Source: Paenibacillus sp. S150 (GTDB lineage: Bacteria > Bacillota > Bacilli > Paenibacillales > Paenibacillaceae). From it: a stretch of 64,000 bases of DNA. The notes beneath the pieces are model-generated. The model was not told the DNA's origin. It did no database searches and saw only the letters and a list, made by a program, of their open reading frames with translations. Positions 48,777-56,605 of the stretch are shown in pieces. The translations under genes and the position numbers were made by a program. The DNA is taken from positions 35,122-99,121 of the forward strand of contig NZ_JACBYI010000023.1 in the NCBI RefSeq assembly GCF_019352175.1, written 5' to 3'. How positions within the stretch are numbered: the stretch's first letter is position 1; each line of letters starts with the position of its first letter.

Positions 48777-50189
48777 ATGGCAAAACAACAAATCGGTGTG
48801 ATCGGCTTGGCGGTAATGGGTAAAAATTTGGCTCTGAACATCGAGAGCAGAGGCTTCACGGTATCGGTATACAACCGTTCCCCGGAGAAGACTCATGACC
48901 TGATCAGCGAAGCTGAAGGCAAAAACCTGGCGGGGACTTTTTCCATCGAAGAATTTGTGGAATCGCTGGAAGTGCCGCGCAAAATTCTGATCATGGTCCA
49001 GGCGGGCAAAGCAACCGATGCTACGATTGAGCAGCTGCTGCCGCATTTGGATCAGGGCGATATCATCATCGACGGGGGCAACGCTTATTTCCCTGACACG
49101 GTCCGCCGCAACAAGGAACTGGAGGAAAAAGGCTTCCGCTTCATCGGCACCGGCGTATCCGGCGGTGAGGAAGGCGCATTGAAAGGGCCTTCCATCATGC
49201 CTGGGGGACAAGAAAGCGCGTATAAGCTGGTAGAACCTATTCTTACGGCAATTTCGGCCAAAGTGGACGGAGAGCCTTGCTGTACATATATCGGGCCGGA
49301 CGGTGCCGGACACTATGTCAAAATGGTGCATAACGGCATCGAGTACGGCGACATGCAGCTGATCGGCGAAGCTTACCACCTGCTCAAGGATGTGCTGGGC
49401 CTGGATGCCAAAGAGCTGCACAGCATCTTCAAGGACTGGAACAGCGGAGAGCTGGACAGCTACCTGATCGAAATCACTACGGATATCTTCGCAGAATACG
49501 ATGAAGAAACCGGCAAGCCGATGGTAGACGTTATCCTTGATGCCGCCGGCCAAAAGGGTACCGGGAAATGGACAAGCCAAAGCTCGCTGGATCTTGGCGT
49601 GCCGCTGTCCATGATTACCGAATCCGTATTCTCCCGCTTCCTGTCCGCTATGAAGGAAGAGCGTGTCGCAGCGAGCAAAGTGCTGAGCGGTCCTGAGACC
49701 GAGCCATTCCAGGGCGACAAAGCCGAGTTCATCGAAAATGTGCGCAAAGCGCTGTTCGCAAGCAAAATTGTATCGTATGCCCAAGGCTTCGCTCAGCTTC
49801 GTGTAGCTTCCGACGAATATGGCTGGGATCTGAAATACGGCAACCTGGCCAAAATCTGGCGCGGAGGCTGCATTATCCGCTCCCGCTTCCTGCAAAATAT
49901 CACCGATGCCTACGAAAACAATCCGGCGCTGAAAAACCTGCTGCTGGATCCGTTCTTCAAGGACATCATGGATTCGTATCAATCCGCATGGCGCCAGGTG
50001 GTTTCCGCCGCGGTGACCCAAGGGGTTCCCGTTCCGGGCTTCTCCAGCGCGCTGGCTTACTATGACAGCTACCGTACAGAACGCCTGCCTGCGAACCTGC
50101 TTCAGGCACAGCGCGATTACTTCGGTGCCCACACCTTCAAGCGTGTGGACAAAGAAGGCATCTTTCACCACGATTGGCTGTCTGAATAA
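48777..50189 (+). CDS. gndA: 6-phosphogluconate dehydrogenase, decarboxylating
   Basis: 470 residues from ATG 48777; a GTG 12 bases earlier is in frame. The Rossmann start IGVIGLAVMGKNLALNIESRG, VSGGEEGALKGPS, KMVHNGIEYGDMQ (Lys/Asn catalytic) and the C-terminal VPVPGFSSALAYYD are complete. Oxidative pentose-phosphate pathway, yields ribulose 5-phosphate and NADPH. Confidence 0.95.
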   Translation: MAKQQIGVIGLAVMGKNLALNIESRGFTVSVYNRSPEKTHDLISEAEGKNLAGTFSIEEFVESLEVPRKILIMVQAGKATDATIEQLLPHLDQGDIIIDGGNAYFPDTVRRNKELEEKGFRFIGTGVSGGEEGALKGPSIMPGGQESAYKLVEPILTAISAKVDGEPCCTYIGPDGAGHYVKMVHNGIEYGDMQLIGEAYHLLKDVLGLDAKELHSIFKDWNSGELDSYLIEITTDIFAEYDEETGKPMVDVILDAAGQKGTGKWTSQSSLDLGVPLSMITESVFSRFLSAMKEERVAASKVLSGPETEPFQGDKAEFIENVRKALFASKIVSYAQGFAQLRVASDEYGWDLKYGNLAKIWRGGCIIRSRFLQNITDAYENNPALKNLLLDPFFKDIMDSYQSAWRQVVSAAVTQGVPVPGFSSALAYYDSYRTERLPANLLQAQRDYFGAHTFKRVDKEGIFHHDWLSE

Positions 50190-50217
50190 CAATTCCTGGC
50201 GCAAGCCGCAAAACAGC

Positions 50218-50268
50218 GGCCCGGGAGGCTTTTCCGCTTGCAGCGGGGGCTTTCGGGCCTTTTTTTTG
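50218..50268 (+). terminator. Terminator of gndA
   Basis: GGCCCG and CGGGCC outer arms with an inner stem, followed by eight T. Confidence 0.75.
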
Positions 50269-50284
50269 AAAGATAAGAAATTAT

Positions 50285-50438
50285 CCTGAATATCGAAAGT
50301 GAAATGAACAAATCCAGACCGGACAAGGGATAACCCCTCTTTTTCCTTCACCCATTGGGTGCAAGCTGTTTGTAGCAAGACATCCCTTCGTGTAGAGCTT
50401 TTTAGATGATTTGTGGATAATTACTTTCGAAATTCAGG
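50285..50438 (-). repeat. 154-base MITE-like element R2, copy A (inverted)
   Basis: Ends CCTGAATATCGAAAGT and ACTTTCGAAATTCAGG are 16-bp terminal inverted repeats with one mismatch. The interior is the reverse complement of copy B at 56077-56230, and both are exactly 154 bases. No transposase inside. Confidence 0.8.
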
Positions 50439-50513
50439 TTTATATGTTTTGGGTTCCCCGCAAAGTATCTGAGTCATCATCGAGCCAAGGCCCCGCTTTG
50501 TGGGGTTGTTTTG
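50439..50513 (+). repeat. Dispersed repeat R1, copy 2
   Basis: Same 75-base element as 42921-42995 with a few changes, directly abutting MITE copy A. Confidence 0.75.
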
Positions 50514-50666
50514 TGTTTTACCGTTTCTCTGCAAATGCAAATTAAGCAGGAAGGCCCGGTTCGCACAATGGCAGCATTGGAGTTTCCGGAACGCCTGCAA
50601 CAGTGCATTGTGTAAAGTTTTGACCCTGTGTTATGATATGACAAATGTCGCGGTTGGAGGATCGTC

Positions 50667-51179
50667 ATGAATTACAACAATAAAAATATCATTCTGGTCG
50701 GGATGATGGCCACGGGGAAGTCTACGGTAGGCGCTCTGCTCGCGGAAGAACTGGGCTATGAGCTGGTTGATCTGGATCATGTGATTATACAGAATCAAGG
50801 ACGGAGCATCGCGGAGCTCTTCGCCGAAGGCGGGGAAGCATACTTTCGGAAGATTGAGTCGGCAGTGCTGAAGGAAATGCTGGAAGGCGAGGGACGGATC
50901 ATTTCTACAGGCGGAGGCGCAGTACTGGCTCCGGGGAATGCAGAAATGATGCTGCAAAGAGGCCTTGTAGTGGCGCTTACGGCTACTGAGGAGGAAATTC
51001 TCGCCCGCGTCAGCGGGGATCTGAACCGGCCCCTGCTCGCCGGCAATGCACAGAAACGGGTCCGGACGATCTTGGAGCAGCGCCGGGACGCTTACCGTTT
51101 TGCACATTGCACGGTCGATACAACGAAGCTGAGCGCGGCAGAAGTGTCGCAGCATATTTTAACGCACTACCGCGGTTGA
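50667..51179 (+). CDS. aroK: Shikimate kinase
   Basis: 170 residues. Walker A GMMATGKST (12-20), DLDHVI, FRKIES and STGGGAVL (the shikimate-binding GGG), then the lid RPLL and adenine-binding RRDAYRFA. Phosphorylates shikimate; aroA follows 450 bases downstream after a leftward rhodanese gene. Confidence 0.93.
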   Translation: MNYNNKNIILVGMMATGKSTVGALLAEELGYELVDLDHVIIQNQGRSIAELFAEGGEAYFRKIESAVLKEMLEGEGRIISTGGGAVLAPGNAEMMLQRGLVVALTATEEEILARVSGDLNRPLLAGNAQKRVRTILEQRRDAYRFAHCTVDTTKLSAAEVSQHILTHYRG

Positions 51180-51204
51180 GCTTTTAAGCGTATGTGTGCA
51201 GGGC

Positions 51205-51513
51205 TTAGGCGTCAGCGGTTTCATTCCATTCGATCATCCCGCCGCTGAGGTTGGAGGTCCGGTAGCCGAACTGCCGGAGATATTCACAGACGCGCTGGCT
51301 GCGGGCGCCTGAGCGGCAGATGAAGACAAGCTCGGCTTCCTTCGGAAGCTCTCCGGTGTGCTGCGGAATCTCGCCCATTGGAATATGCTGCGCACCGGAA
51401 ATCATTCCGGCAGCGACCTCTTCGTCTTCGCGGACGTCTATCAGTACAAGGTCTTCACCTGACTCCAGACGCTGCCGCAATTGCGCTGCTGTAATTTGGG
51501 GAATCTCATTCAT
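51205..51513 (-). CDS. Single-domain rhodanese
   Basis: 102 residues, one rhodanese domain: LVLIDVREDEEVAAGMISGA and the active-site loop VFICRSGARSQRV with Cys66. A sulphur-transfer or redox role is likely. Antisense to and between aroK and aroA. Confidence 0.88.
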   Translation of the reverse strand: MNEIPQITAAQLRQRLESGEDLVLIDVREDEEVAAGMISGAQHIPMGEIPQHTGELPKEAELVFICRSGARSQRVCEYLRQFGYRTSNLSGGMIEWNETADA

Positions 51514-51628
51514 GGTTATGACCTCTTTTCATCTGGAAGAATGCTATCATGATAACACAATTACGGATTACTCTGTCAAACCGGGCATTACATAATATCT
51601 ATTCCATACAATAAGGAGAGCTTAGATC

Positions 51629-52921
51629 ATGGACGTTATAGTTAGGCCTACGCCTACTTTGCAAGGAGAATTTGGAGCCCTGTCTTCCAAAAACTACACT
51701 ACACGCTACCTGCTGGTTGCAGCCCTGTCCGAAGGAGTCAGCACGATCTATCATCCGGCGCACAGTGAGGACAGCGATGCAATCCGCAGATGTATCGCCG
51801 ATCTTGGCGCGGTGCTTACGGAGGACGAGGAGAAAATTGTCATTCAGGGCTTCGGGCGCCATCCCCGCGATGTCAAGGAACTGAATGTGGGCAATGCGGG
51901 AGCGGTGCTGCGCTTTCTGATGGCGGTGGCTGCTCTCAGCCCTGAGGTCACTTTTGTAAATGCGTATCCGGATTCTCTGGGCAAACGGCCGCATGACGAC
52001 CTGATCACGGCGCTTGGCCAGCTTGGCGTGCAGGTGGAGCATAACAACGGCAGGCTGCCGATTACGATTCGCGGCGGCAAACCGGCCGGAGGACGGATCA
52101 CGGTATCGGGTGCGGTCAGCTCACAGTATCTGAGCGCCTTATTGTTCCTGACGCCGCTGCTAGAAGAGGACAGCGAAATTATCGTGCTGGATGACCTGAA
52201 GTCCAAAGTGGTTGTAGGCCAGACGCTGGAGGTTCTGGAGCAGGCGGGTATTATCGTTCATGCGGCGGAGGACTATATGTCCTTCAAGGTGCCGGGCGGC
52301 CAGGCCTATGCGGCCAAGGCTTACACGGTGCAAGGAGATTATCCCGGATCTGCGGCGGTGCTCGCGGCGGCGGCGGTCACGAAATCGGATGTGAAAATTC
52401 ACCGGCTTGCCGAACATAGCAAACAGGGCGAGCGGGCGATCGTCGATGTGCTGCGCATGATGGAAGTGCCGCTTACCCACGCGAATGGTACGGTGCATGT
52501 GCAGGGCAACGGCAAGCTGAAGGCGGTGGAGTTTGACGGCGATGCGGCGACGGACGCCGTGCTGGCGATGGTGGCAGCGGCCGTTTTTGCCGAAGGGACT
52601 TCACGTTTCTATAATGTGGAGAACCTGAGATACAAGGAATGCGACCGCATTACCGATTATTTGGCTGAGCTGGCCCGCGCCGGAGCAAGCGTAGAGGAGC
52701 GGCGCGACGAGATTATTGTGCACGGCAAGCCTGAGGGGGTCGAAGGCGGCGTGACGATCAATGCGCATTACGACCACCGGGTGATTATGGCGCTCTCGGT
52801 AGTCGGACTGCGCGCCCGCCAGCCGCTGCGGATCAAGGACGCCCACCATGTGGCCAAGTCATATCCGCAGTACTTTGATCATCTGCGTGCGCTTGGCGCC
52901 GGTGTGGAGTGGGTGGAGTAA
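51629..52921 (+). CDS. aroA: 3-phosphoshikimate 1-carboxyvinyltransferase (EPSP synthase)
   Basis: 430 residues. LSSKNYTTRYLLVAALSEG, NVGNAGAVLRFLMA, SSQYLSALLF, and the C-terminal NLRYKECDRI and DHRVIMALSVVGL are EPSP-synthase motifs. The PEP-binding loop is NAGAVLR rather than NAGTAMR, a class II or variant form that may alter glyphosate response. Shikimate pathway. Confidence 0.92.
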   Translation: MDVIVRPTPTLQGEFGALSSKNYTTRYLLVAALSEGVSTIYHPAHSEDSDAIRRCIADLGAVLTEDEEKIVIQGFGRHPRDVKELNVGNAGAVLRFLMAVAALSPEVTFVNAYPDSLGKRPHDDLITALGQLGVQVEHNNGRLPITIRGGKPAGGRITVSGAVSSQYLSALLFLTPLLEEDSEIIVLDDLKSKVVVGQTLEVLEQAGIIVHAAEDYMSFKVPGGQAYAAKAYTVQGDYPGSAAVLAAAAVTKSDVKIHRLAEHSKQGERAIVDVLRMMEVPLTHANGTVHVQGNGKLKAVEFDGDAATDAVLAMVAAAVFAEGTSRFYNVENLRYKECDRITDYLAELARAGASVEERRDEIIVHGKPEGVEGGVTINAHYDHRVIMALSVVGLRARQPLRIKDAHHVAKSYPQYFDHLRALGAGVEWVE

Positions 52922-53099
52922 CTGATGATCTTAAGAAGCGGGGAATTGACCAGTTCTATCGCCCGTGAATTTGGAACTTTTTACGTCGCGCTGTATGATG
53001 GACTAGTGAATGAAAATGTGCTGTACGGCAGACACACCGCAGACGCATGTATGTTGCAGTGGAAACCGCCGGCACTATAAACGGAAAGGGGAATTGCAC

Positions 53100-53534
53100 A
53101 TGAGCTTTGAAAATCCAGGCCGGGAGCAGATCGGAGATATTCTTGCTTCCGCGGGCAATATAGCCGTAGTCGGACTCTCCGACAAAACAGACCGCACCTC
53201 CTACATGGTGGCTGGAGCCATGCAGAGCCGGGGTTACCGCATTATTCCGGTAAATCCATCGGTGGACGGTGAGATTCTGGGCGAGAAGTGCTATCATACG
53301 CTGGCGGAAATCCCTGAGCCTGTAGACATTGTCAATGTCTTCCGCCGCAGTGAATACTGCGCGGCAGTAGCACAGGAAGCCGCTGATGTCGGTGCGCGCG
53401 TCCTCTGGCTTCAGCAGGGGATTATCAGCCAGGAGGCTGCCGACATCGCTGCCGAGCACGGCATGATCGCAATCATGGACCGCTGCATCAAGGTCGAGGA
53501 AGCGATTACGATGAAGGGCCGCAGCCGGGGGTAA
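53100..53534 (+). CDS. CoA-binding protein (YccU-type)
   Basis: 144 residues from ATG 53100. Rossmann fold IAVVGLSDKTDRTSYMVAG, YRIIPVNP, and RVLWLQQGIISQEAADIA match the small CoA-binding family. Function unknown. Confidence 0.88.
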   Translation: MSFENPGREQIGDILASAGNIAVVGLSDKTDRTSYMVAGAMQSRGYRIIPVNPSVDGEILGEKCYHTLAEIPEPVDIVNVFRRSEYCAAVAQEAADVGARVLWLQQGIISQEAADIAAEHGMIAIMDRCIKVEEAITMKGRSRG

Positions 53535-53700
53535 GGCTAGGGCTGGGGGGCCGCCTGCGGCACGGTGGCTGGTGGCCCAAGTGGCCCAGTGCACTGATGG
53601 CCCGGTGGCTCGGTAGCCCAGTGCCCTGGTGCCAGTGCCCGGTAGGCCAAGTGGCCCGTGGTCCAGGTGTCGCGGTGTCCAGTAGCCCATAGCGTTTGAC
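53535..53700 (+). repeat. Low-complexity GTGGCCC-rich stretch
   Basis: Degenerate 8-10 base units built on GTGGCCCA / GGTAGCCC over about 150 bases just after the CoA-binding gene. No gene. Confidence 0.6.
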
Positions 53701-53799
53701 AACCAAGCAGTGGCCGGGAATTTCGGCTGTACCTGGCCGGGCAATTTTAGCCGGATCAGTAGATTTTACCAGACGGCGTTGCTATACTTAGAAACAGAC

Positions 53800-53850
53800 G
53801 AAGAACGTCCTTTACCCGAATTGTACTCGGGCAGGGGCGTTCTTTTTTTA
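53800..53850 (+). terminator. Terminator-like hairpin
   Basis: AGAACG/CGTTCT outer arms and CCCGA/TCGGG inner arms followed by eight T, with no obvious gene upstream within 250 bases. Confidence 0.6.
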
Positions 53851-53968
53851 AAGATAAGACTTTATAGGTTTCACGCTAAAAATTAGCCTTATCCTTCTCG
53901 CTGAAACGGATACCGTCCTTATAAGGACGGCGAAGCCGTTTCCACTTGAAAGATCAGAATTTATAGGT
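53851..53968 (+). repeat. Dispersed repeat R4, full copy
   Basis: AAGATAAGACTTTATAGG ... GAAACGGATACCGTCC/GGACGGCGAAGCCGTTTC ... AAAGATCAGAATTTATAGG. The central inverted repeat and similar ends suggest a small non-autonomous element. Confidence 0.65.
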
Positions 53969-54085
53969 ATTGGGGGAAGCGAAGCTTATCCGTTATTCCA
54001 CGGCTGCGCTGTAAATGAAAGAATGGATCGGGACTTCGGCCAGGCAAACTGCGCTATTGCATTGGCCGCAGCGGGCAGGTAGAGG

Positions 54086-54237
54086 GAATCAAAGGCAGAA
54101 GTACCTTTGAATTCGCCCGAAGCCGGCTGGAGGGTGAAATCAAAGGCAGAAGTACCTCTGATTTCGCCCGAAGCCGGCTGGACGGTGAAATCAGAGGCAG
54201 AAGTACCTCTGAATTCGCCCGAAGCCGGCTGGACGGT
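54086..54237 (+). repeat. Three tandem 51-base units
   Basis: Units at 54086, 54136 and 54187, each GAAATCAAAGGCAGAAGTAC then CTCTGATTTCGCCC, CCGGCTGGACGGT. Adjacent units differ by 2-5 bases. Confidence 0.8.
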
Positions 54238-54390
54238 GAAATCAGCGCGAAATGATTCTTCTCCTCCCCACTGAAATGGCAGTATTCTTATATAGGACGC
54301 GATAGGCGTCTTTCTTGTCGTTTAGGAAATTATGCTTCTCGTCAATTGTGGATAAGGTATGTTATGAAGTTAGGGGAAAATTATAATGCG

Positions 54391-54515
54391 TCTTAATCGT
54401 GCTGAATCGTGCTGAATCGTGCTGAGTTTGCTGAATCCCACTGAGTTGTGCTGAGTTTGCTAAGCCGTGCTAAGTCTGCAGAGTTTGATGAATTGTGCAG
54501 AGTCTCTTGAGCCGT
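54391..54515 (+). repeat. Degenerate short tandem repeats
   Basis: Units around TGCTGAATCG and TGCTGAGTTTGC, drifting along 125 bases. Confidence 0.6.
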
Positions 54516-54839
54516 GCGGAGTCTGCGGGTTCTATGTTTTGCAGGAGGAAGCGCGGAATAGAGCGGGTCCAACCGAGGCCTCTACTGGGCAGGGACGTGA
54601 AGTGGAATGGAGTGAATGAAGTGGAATGTGTAAGAATTAGTACACTTACACGGAAGGAAAGGTCTTAAAGGAATCGTGGGAAAAAGCTGGCTCCATCTAA
54701 ATTCAACCTGCAATCTTATTCCAATCAGGAAACCGGGCTTTAACAGCGGCCGGAAGAACCCTCTGAACCCGCAGCGGACTTCATTCACATCGTCAACCGC
54801 TGATTTGGCTTTGAGCCAAAAAGGTAATTGAATGTATAG

Positions 54840-55119
54840 GAATGGAACCGGCGGACTTGAACAAGCTGATGAAATGCAAGGAGGTTCATAGGGAACGGAA
54901 GCGAAGTGTAAAAAGTAACACTAATGGGCTGGAATTCTGGCTTGAACGAGCTTTAGTGGGATTTTGTACACCTAATGGAGGCCCGCTCCCCCCATATGCC
55001 CGATTTCAGCCGGATTAGTTGTACTTTTTCCCACTAGGGATGATCCAGGATCGGAAGGCGGTGGATTAGTTATCCTTTTTACCACTAAATTGGCTGACCT
55101 TTGGATGAATGGTTCAAGT
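54840..55119 (+). repeat. Dispersed repeat R3, copy 2
   Basis: Second copy of the element at 43318-43596, same orientation. Confidence 0.75.
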
Positions 55120-55391
55120 TCATCTTAATGTAGGCGTATTCCTCTGTAAGGGGGCGAAACGGATCGATTAGGTATCCTTTTTTCCGCTAACGCTTGCGAA
55201 AAAGGGGCTGAGGGGAGTATGAAGTGACCTTTTTCCGCCTGGTTTTCTGCCTGGCTTCAGCAGCCAGCTTTACACCTGAAATGCAAACAGCTGCGCTGGC
55301 CAGTCAAGGGCAGTGCAGCTGTTTTGTTCTTTTGCCGGGGAGGGAAGAAAAATGAGTTTTGAAAAAAGCACATAGTACATTCATCGGACAT

Positions 55392-56018
55392 CATGCCGGC
55401 GGACCGACAGGCGAGCGGAAGGGGAGACTGCAAAGGGGGCATAATTATGCGGAGAAGCTGCTTTTGCAAAGTGTATGGTAGCCGGTTTTTGAGTCGCTGG
55501 ACAACCTGCATCCGGAATATGAAATATACGACTGGGACCGGAAATCACAGTTCCTGGATTTTGCGTTTCTGCCTTCCAGCGGCGGGCGTTTCAGCATTGA
55601 GCGCGACGGATTTCAGAGCCGCATTAAGGACATGGACCGTGAGAAATTCAGCTATGCGCTGAACCGGGACACCTTTCTTACCGGAATGGAGTGGAGGATG
55701 CTCCACTTTTCCTTTGATGATATTCAGCAGCGTCCTGAGGTGTGCCGGATGCTGCTTCAGCTGGCCCTTGCGCCATACTTAGCCAAAAAGACGGTGGTTA
55801 AGGACATTTTATCCGGAGAAAAGGAAGTCCTGCGCCTCGCCTGGCAGCTTGGCAAACCGCTTCGTCCAAGGGATGTGACCAACCATTTTCAGATTAATTT
55901 CCGGACCGCGCGCAGGCTGCTGTCGCTTAGCGACAAGGGGCTGCTTGAGCCGGTTCACGGGGGAAGAGGGGGCCGTTATTATGAAGTGAAAGCTACGCCT
56001 TCAGAACAAGTATGGTAA
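55392..56018 (+). pseudogene. DUF559-type endonuclease-domain gene with nonsense codon
   Basis: In one frame the translation runs HNYAEKLLLQSVW, then TAG (55479-55481), then PVFESLDNLHPEYEI, SQFLDFAFLPS, GRFSIERDGF and VCRMLLQLA. This is the layout of the DUF559-like family in Bacilli (FxxEIDGxxxH, RPxxC). No start codon precedes the TAG in frame, and the catalytic-like residues E(I)DG are changed to ERDG. The C-terminal part from 55632 also has a winged-helix-like tail (FRTARRLLSLSDKGLL). Decayed gene. Confidence 0.65.
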
Positions 56019-56052
56019 TTGGAACTGGAATAGAGGCTTAACTTATTTTGAC

Positions 56053-56395
56053 TGTATTTCGTGCAACAGAATTTATCCTGAATTTCGAAAGTATGTATCC
56101 ACAAATCATCTAAAAAGCTCCACACGAAGGGATTTCTTGCTAAAAACAGCTTGCACCCAATGGGTGAAGGAAAAAGAGGGGTTATCCCTTGTCCGATCTG
56201 GATTTGTTCATTTCACTTTCGAAATTCAGGTTTATATATATACTCTGCTCAAAAGCGAATTAATTGTATTTTGTGCAGTGCAGTAGAATTTAAGTATTCC
56301 CCCTTATTGGGAGGATTGTGAATCATCTGCTGTATGAAGTGCAACAGAATGCTGATCTGAGCCATTAACCAGGCTTTCTGTTGCACAAAATACAA
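56053..56395. repeat. Nested inverted-repeat element
   Basis: TGTATTTCGTGCAACAGAA (56053) resembles the reverse complement of 56377-56395. Between 56264-56277 (TTGTATTTTGTGCA) and 56382-56395 (TGCACAAAATACAA) there is a perfect 14-bp inverted repeat. MITE copy B (56077-56230) lies inside the outer unit, so one element appears to have inserted into another. Confidence 0.55.
56077..56230 (+). repeat. 154-base MITE-like element R2, copy B
   Basis: CCTGAATTTCGAAAGT ... ACTTTCGAAATTCAGG, perfect 16-bp terminal inverted repeats. Same length as copy A. Confidence 0.8.
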
Positions 56396-56605
56396 TAGAC
56401 ATCCATGCCGCTGCACGGCGCCCTAGAGGATGCAAATATAAGCAGAGCCGTCATGCGTCATTAAAACTAATCAGGCAATATCCACGCATTAGCAACAGGC
56501 ACTGTATGGAATTCCTTACCTGCCGGGTAACTTGTAACCAGAATCTTTTGACAAAAACTGCTGCAAAGCTTACCATTCATTATAGAAAGAAAGGAGAGTG
56601 TCACC
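56396..56605 (+). other. Gene-free leader of the PTS operon
   Basis: Contains GAAAGGAGAG ribosome site before the PTS gene. I see no cre box (TGWAANCGNTNWCA) or GlcT/LicT-type antiterminator hairpin. Confidence 0.4.

Larger units (their letters stand above)
53701..55391. other. Long gene-free repeat-rich region
   Basis: About 1.7 kb with no credible gene. It contains a terminator (53800-53850), repeat R4 (53851-53968), three 51-base tandem units (54086-54237), degenerate TGCTGAATCG-type repeats (54391-54515) and repeat R3 copy 2 (54840-55119). The rest I cannot assign. Confidence 0.5.

Noticed and set aside
48675..50378. A 567-codon open frame on the minus strand
   Set aside because: It is the mirror of gndA, has no ribosome site or family motifs, and runs across MITE copy A; codon bias of gndA explains its openness.
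54086..54237. CRISPR-like array
   Set aside because: The 51-base units are adjacent, with no unique spacers, and no cas genes are in the window.
56396..56605. Antiterminator (RAT) site or cre box before the PTS operon
   Set aside because: No terminator/antiterminator pair and no match to the cre consensus could be found by eye.
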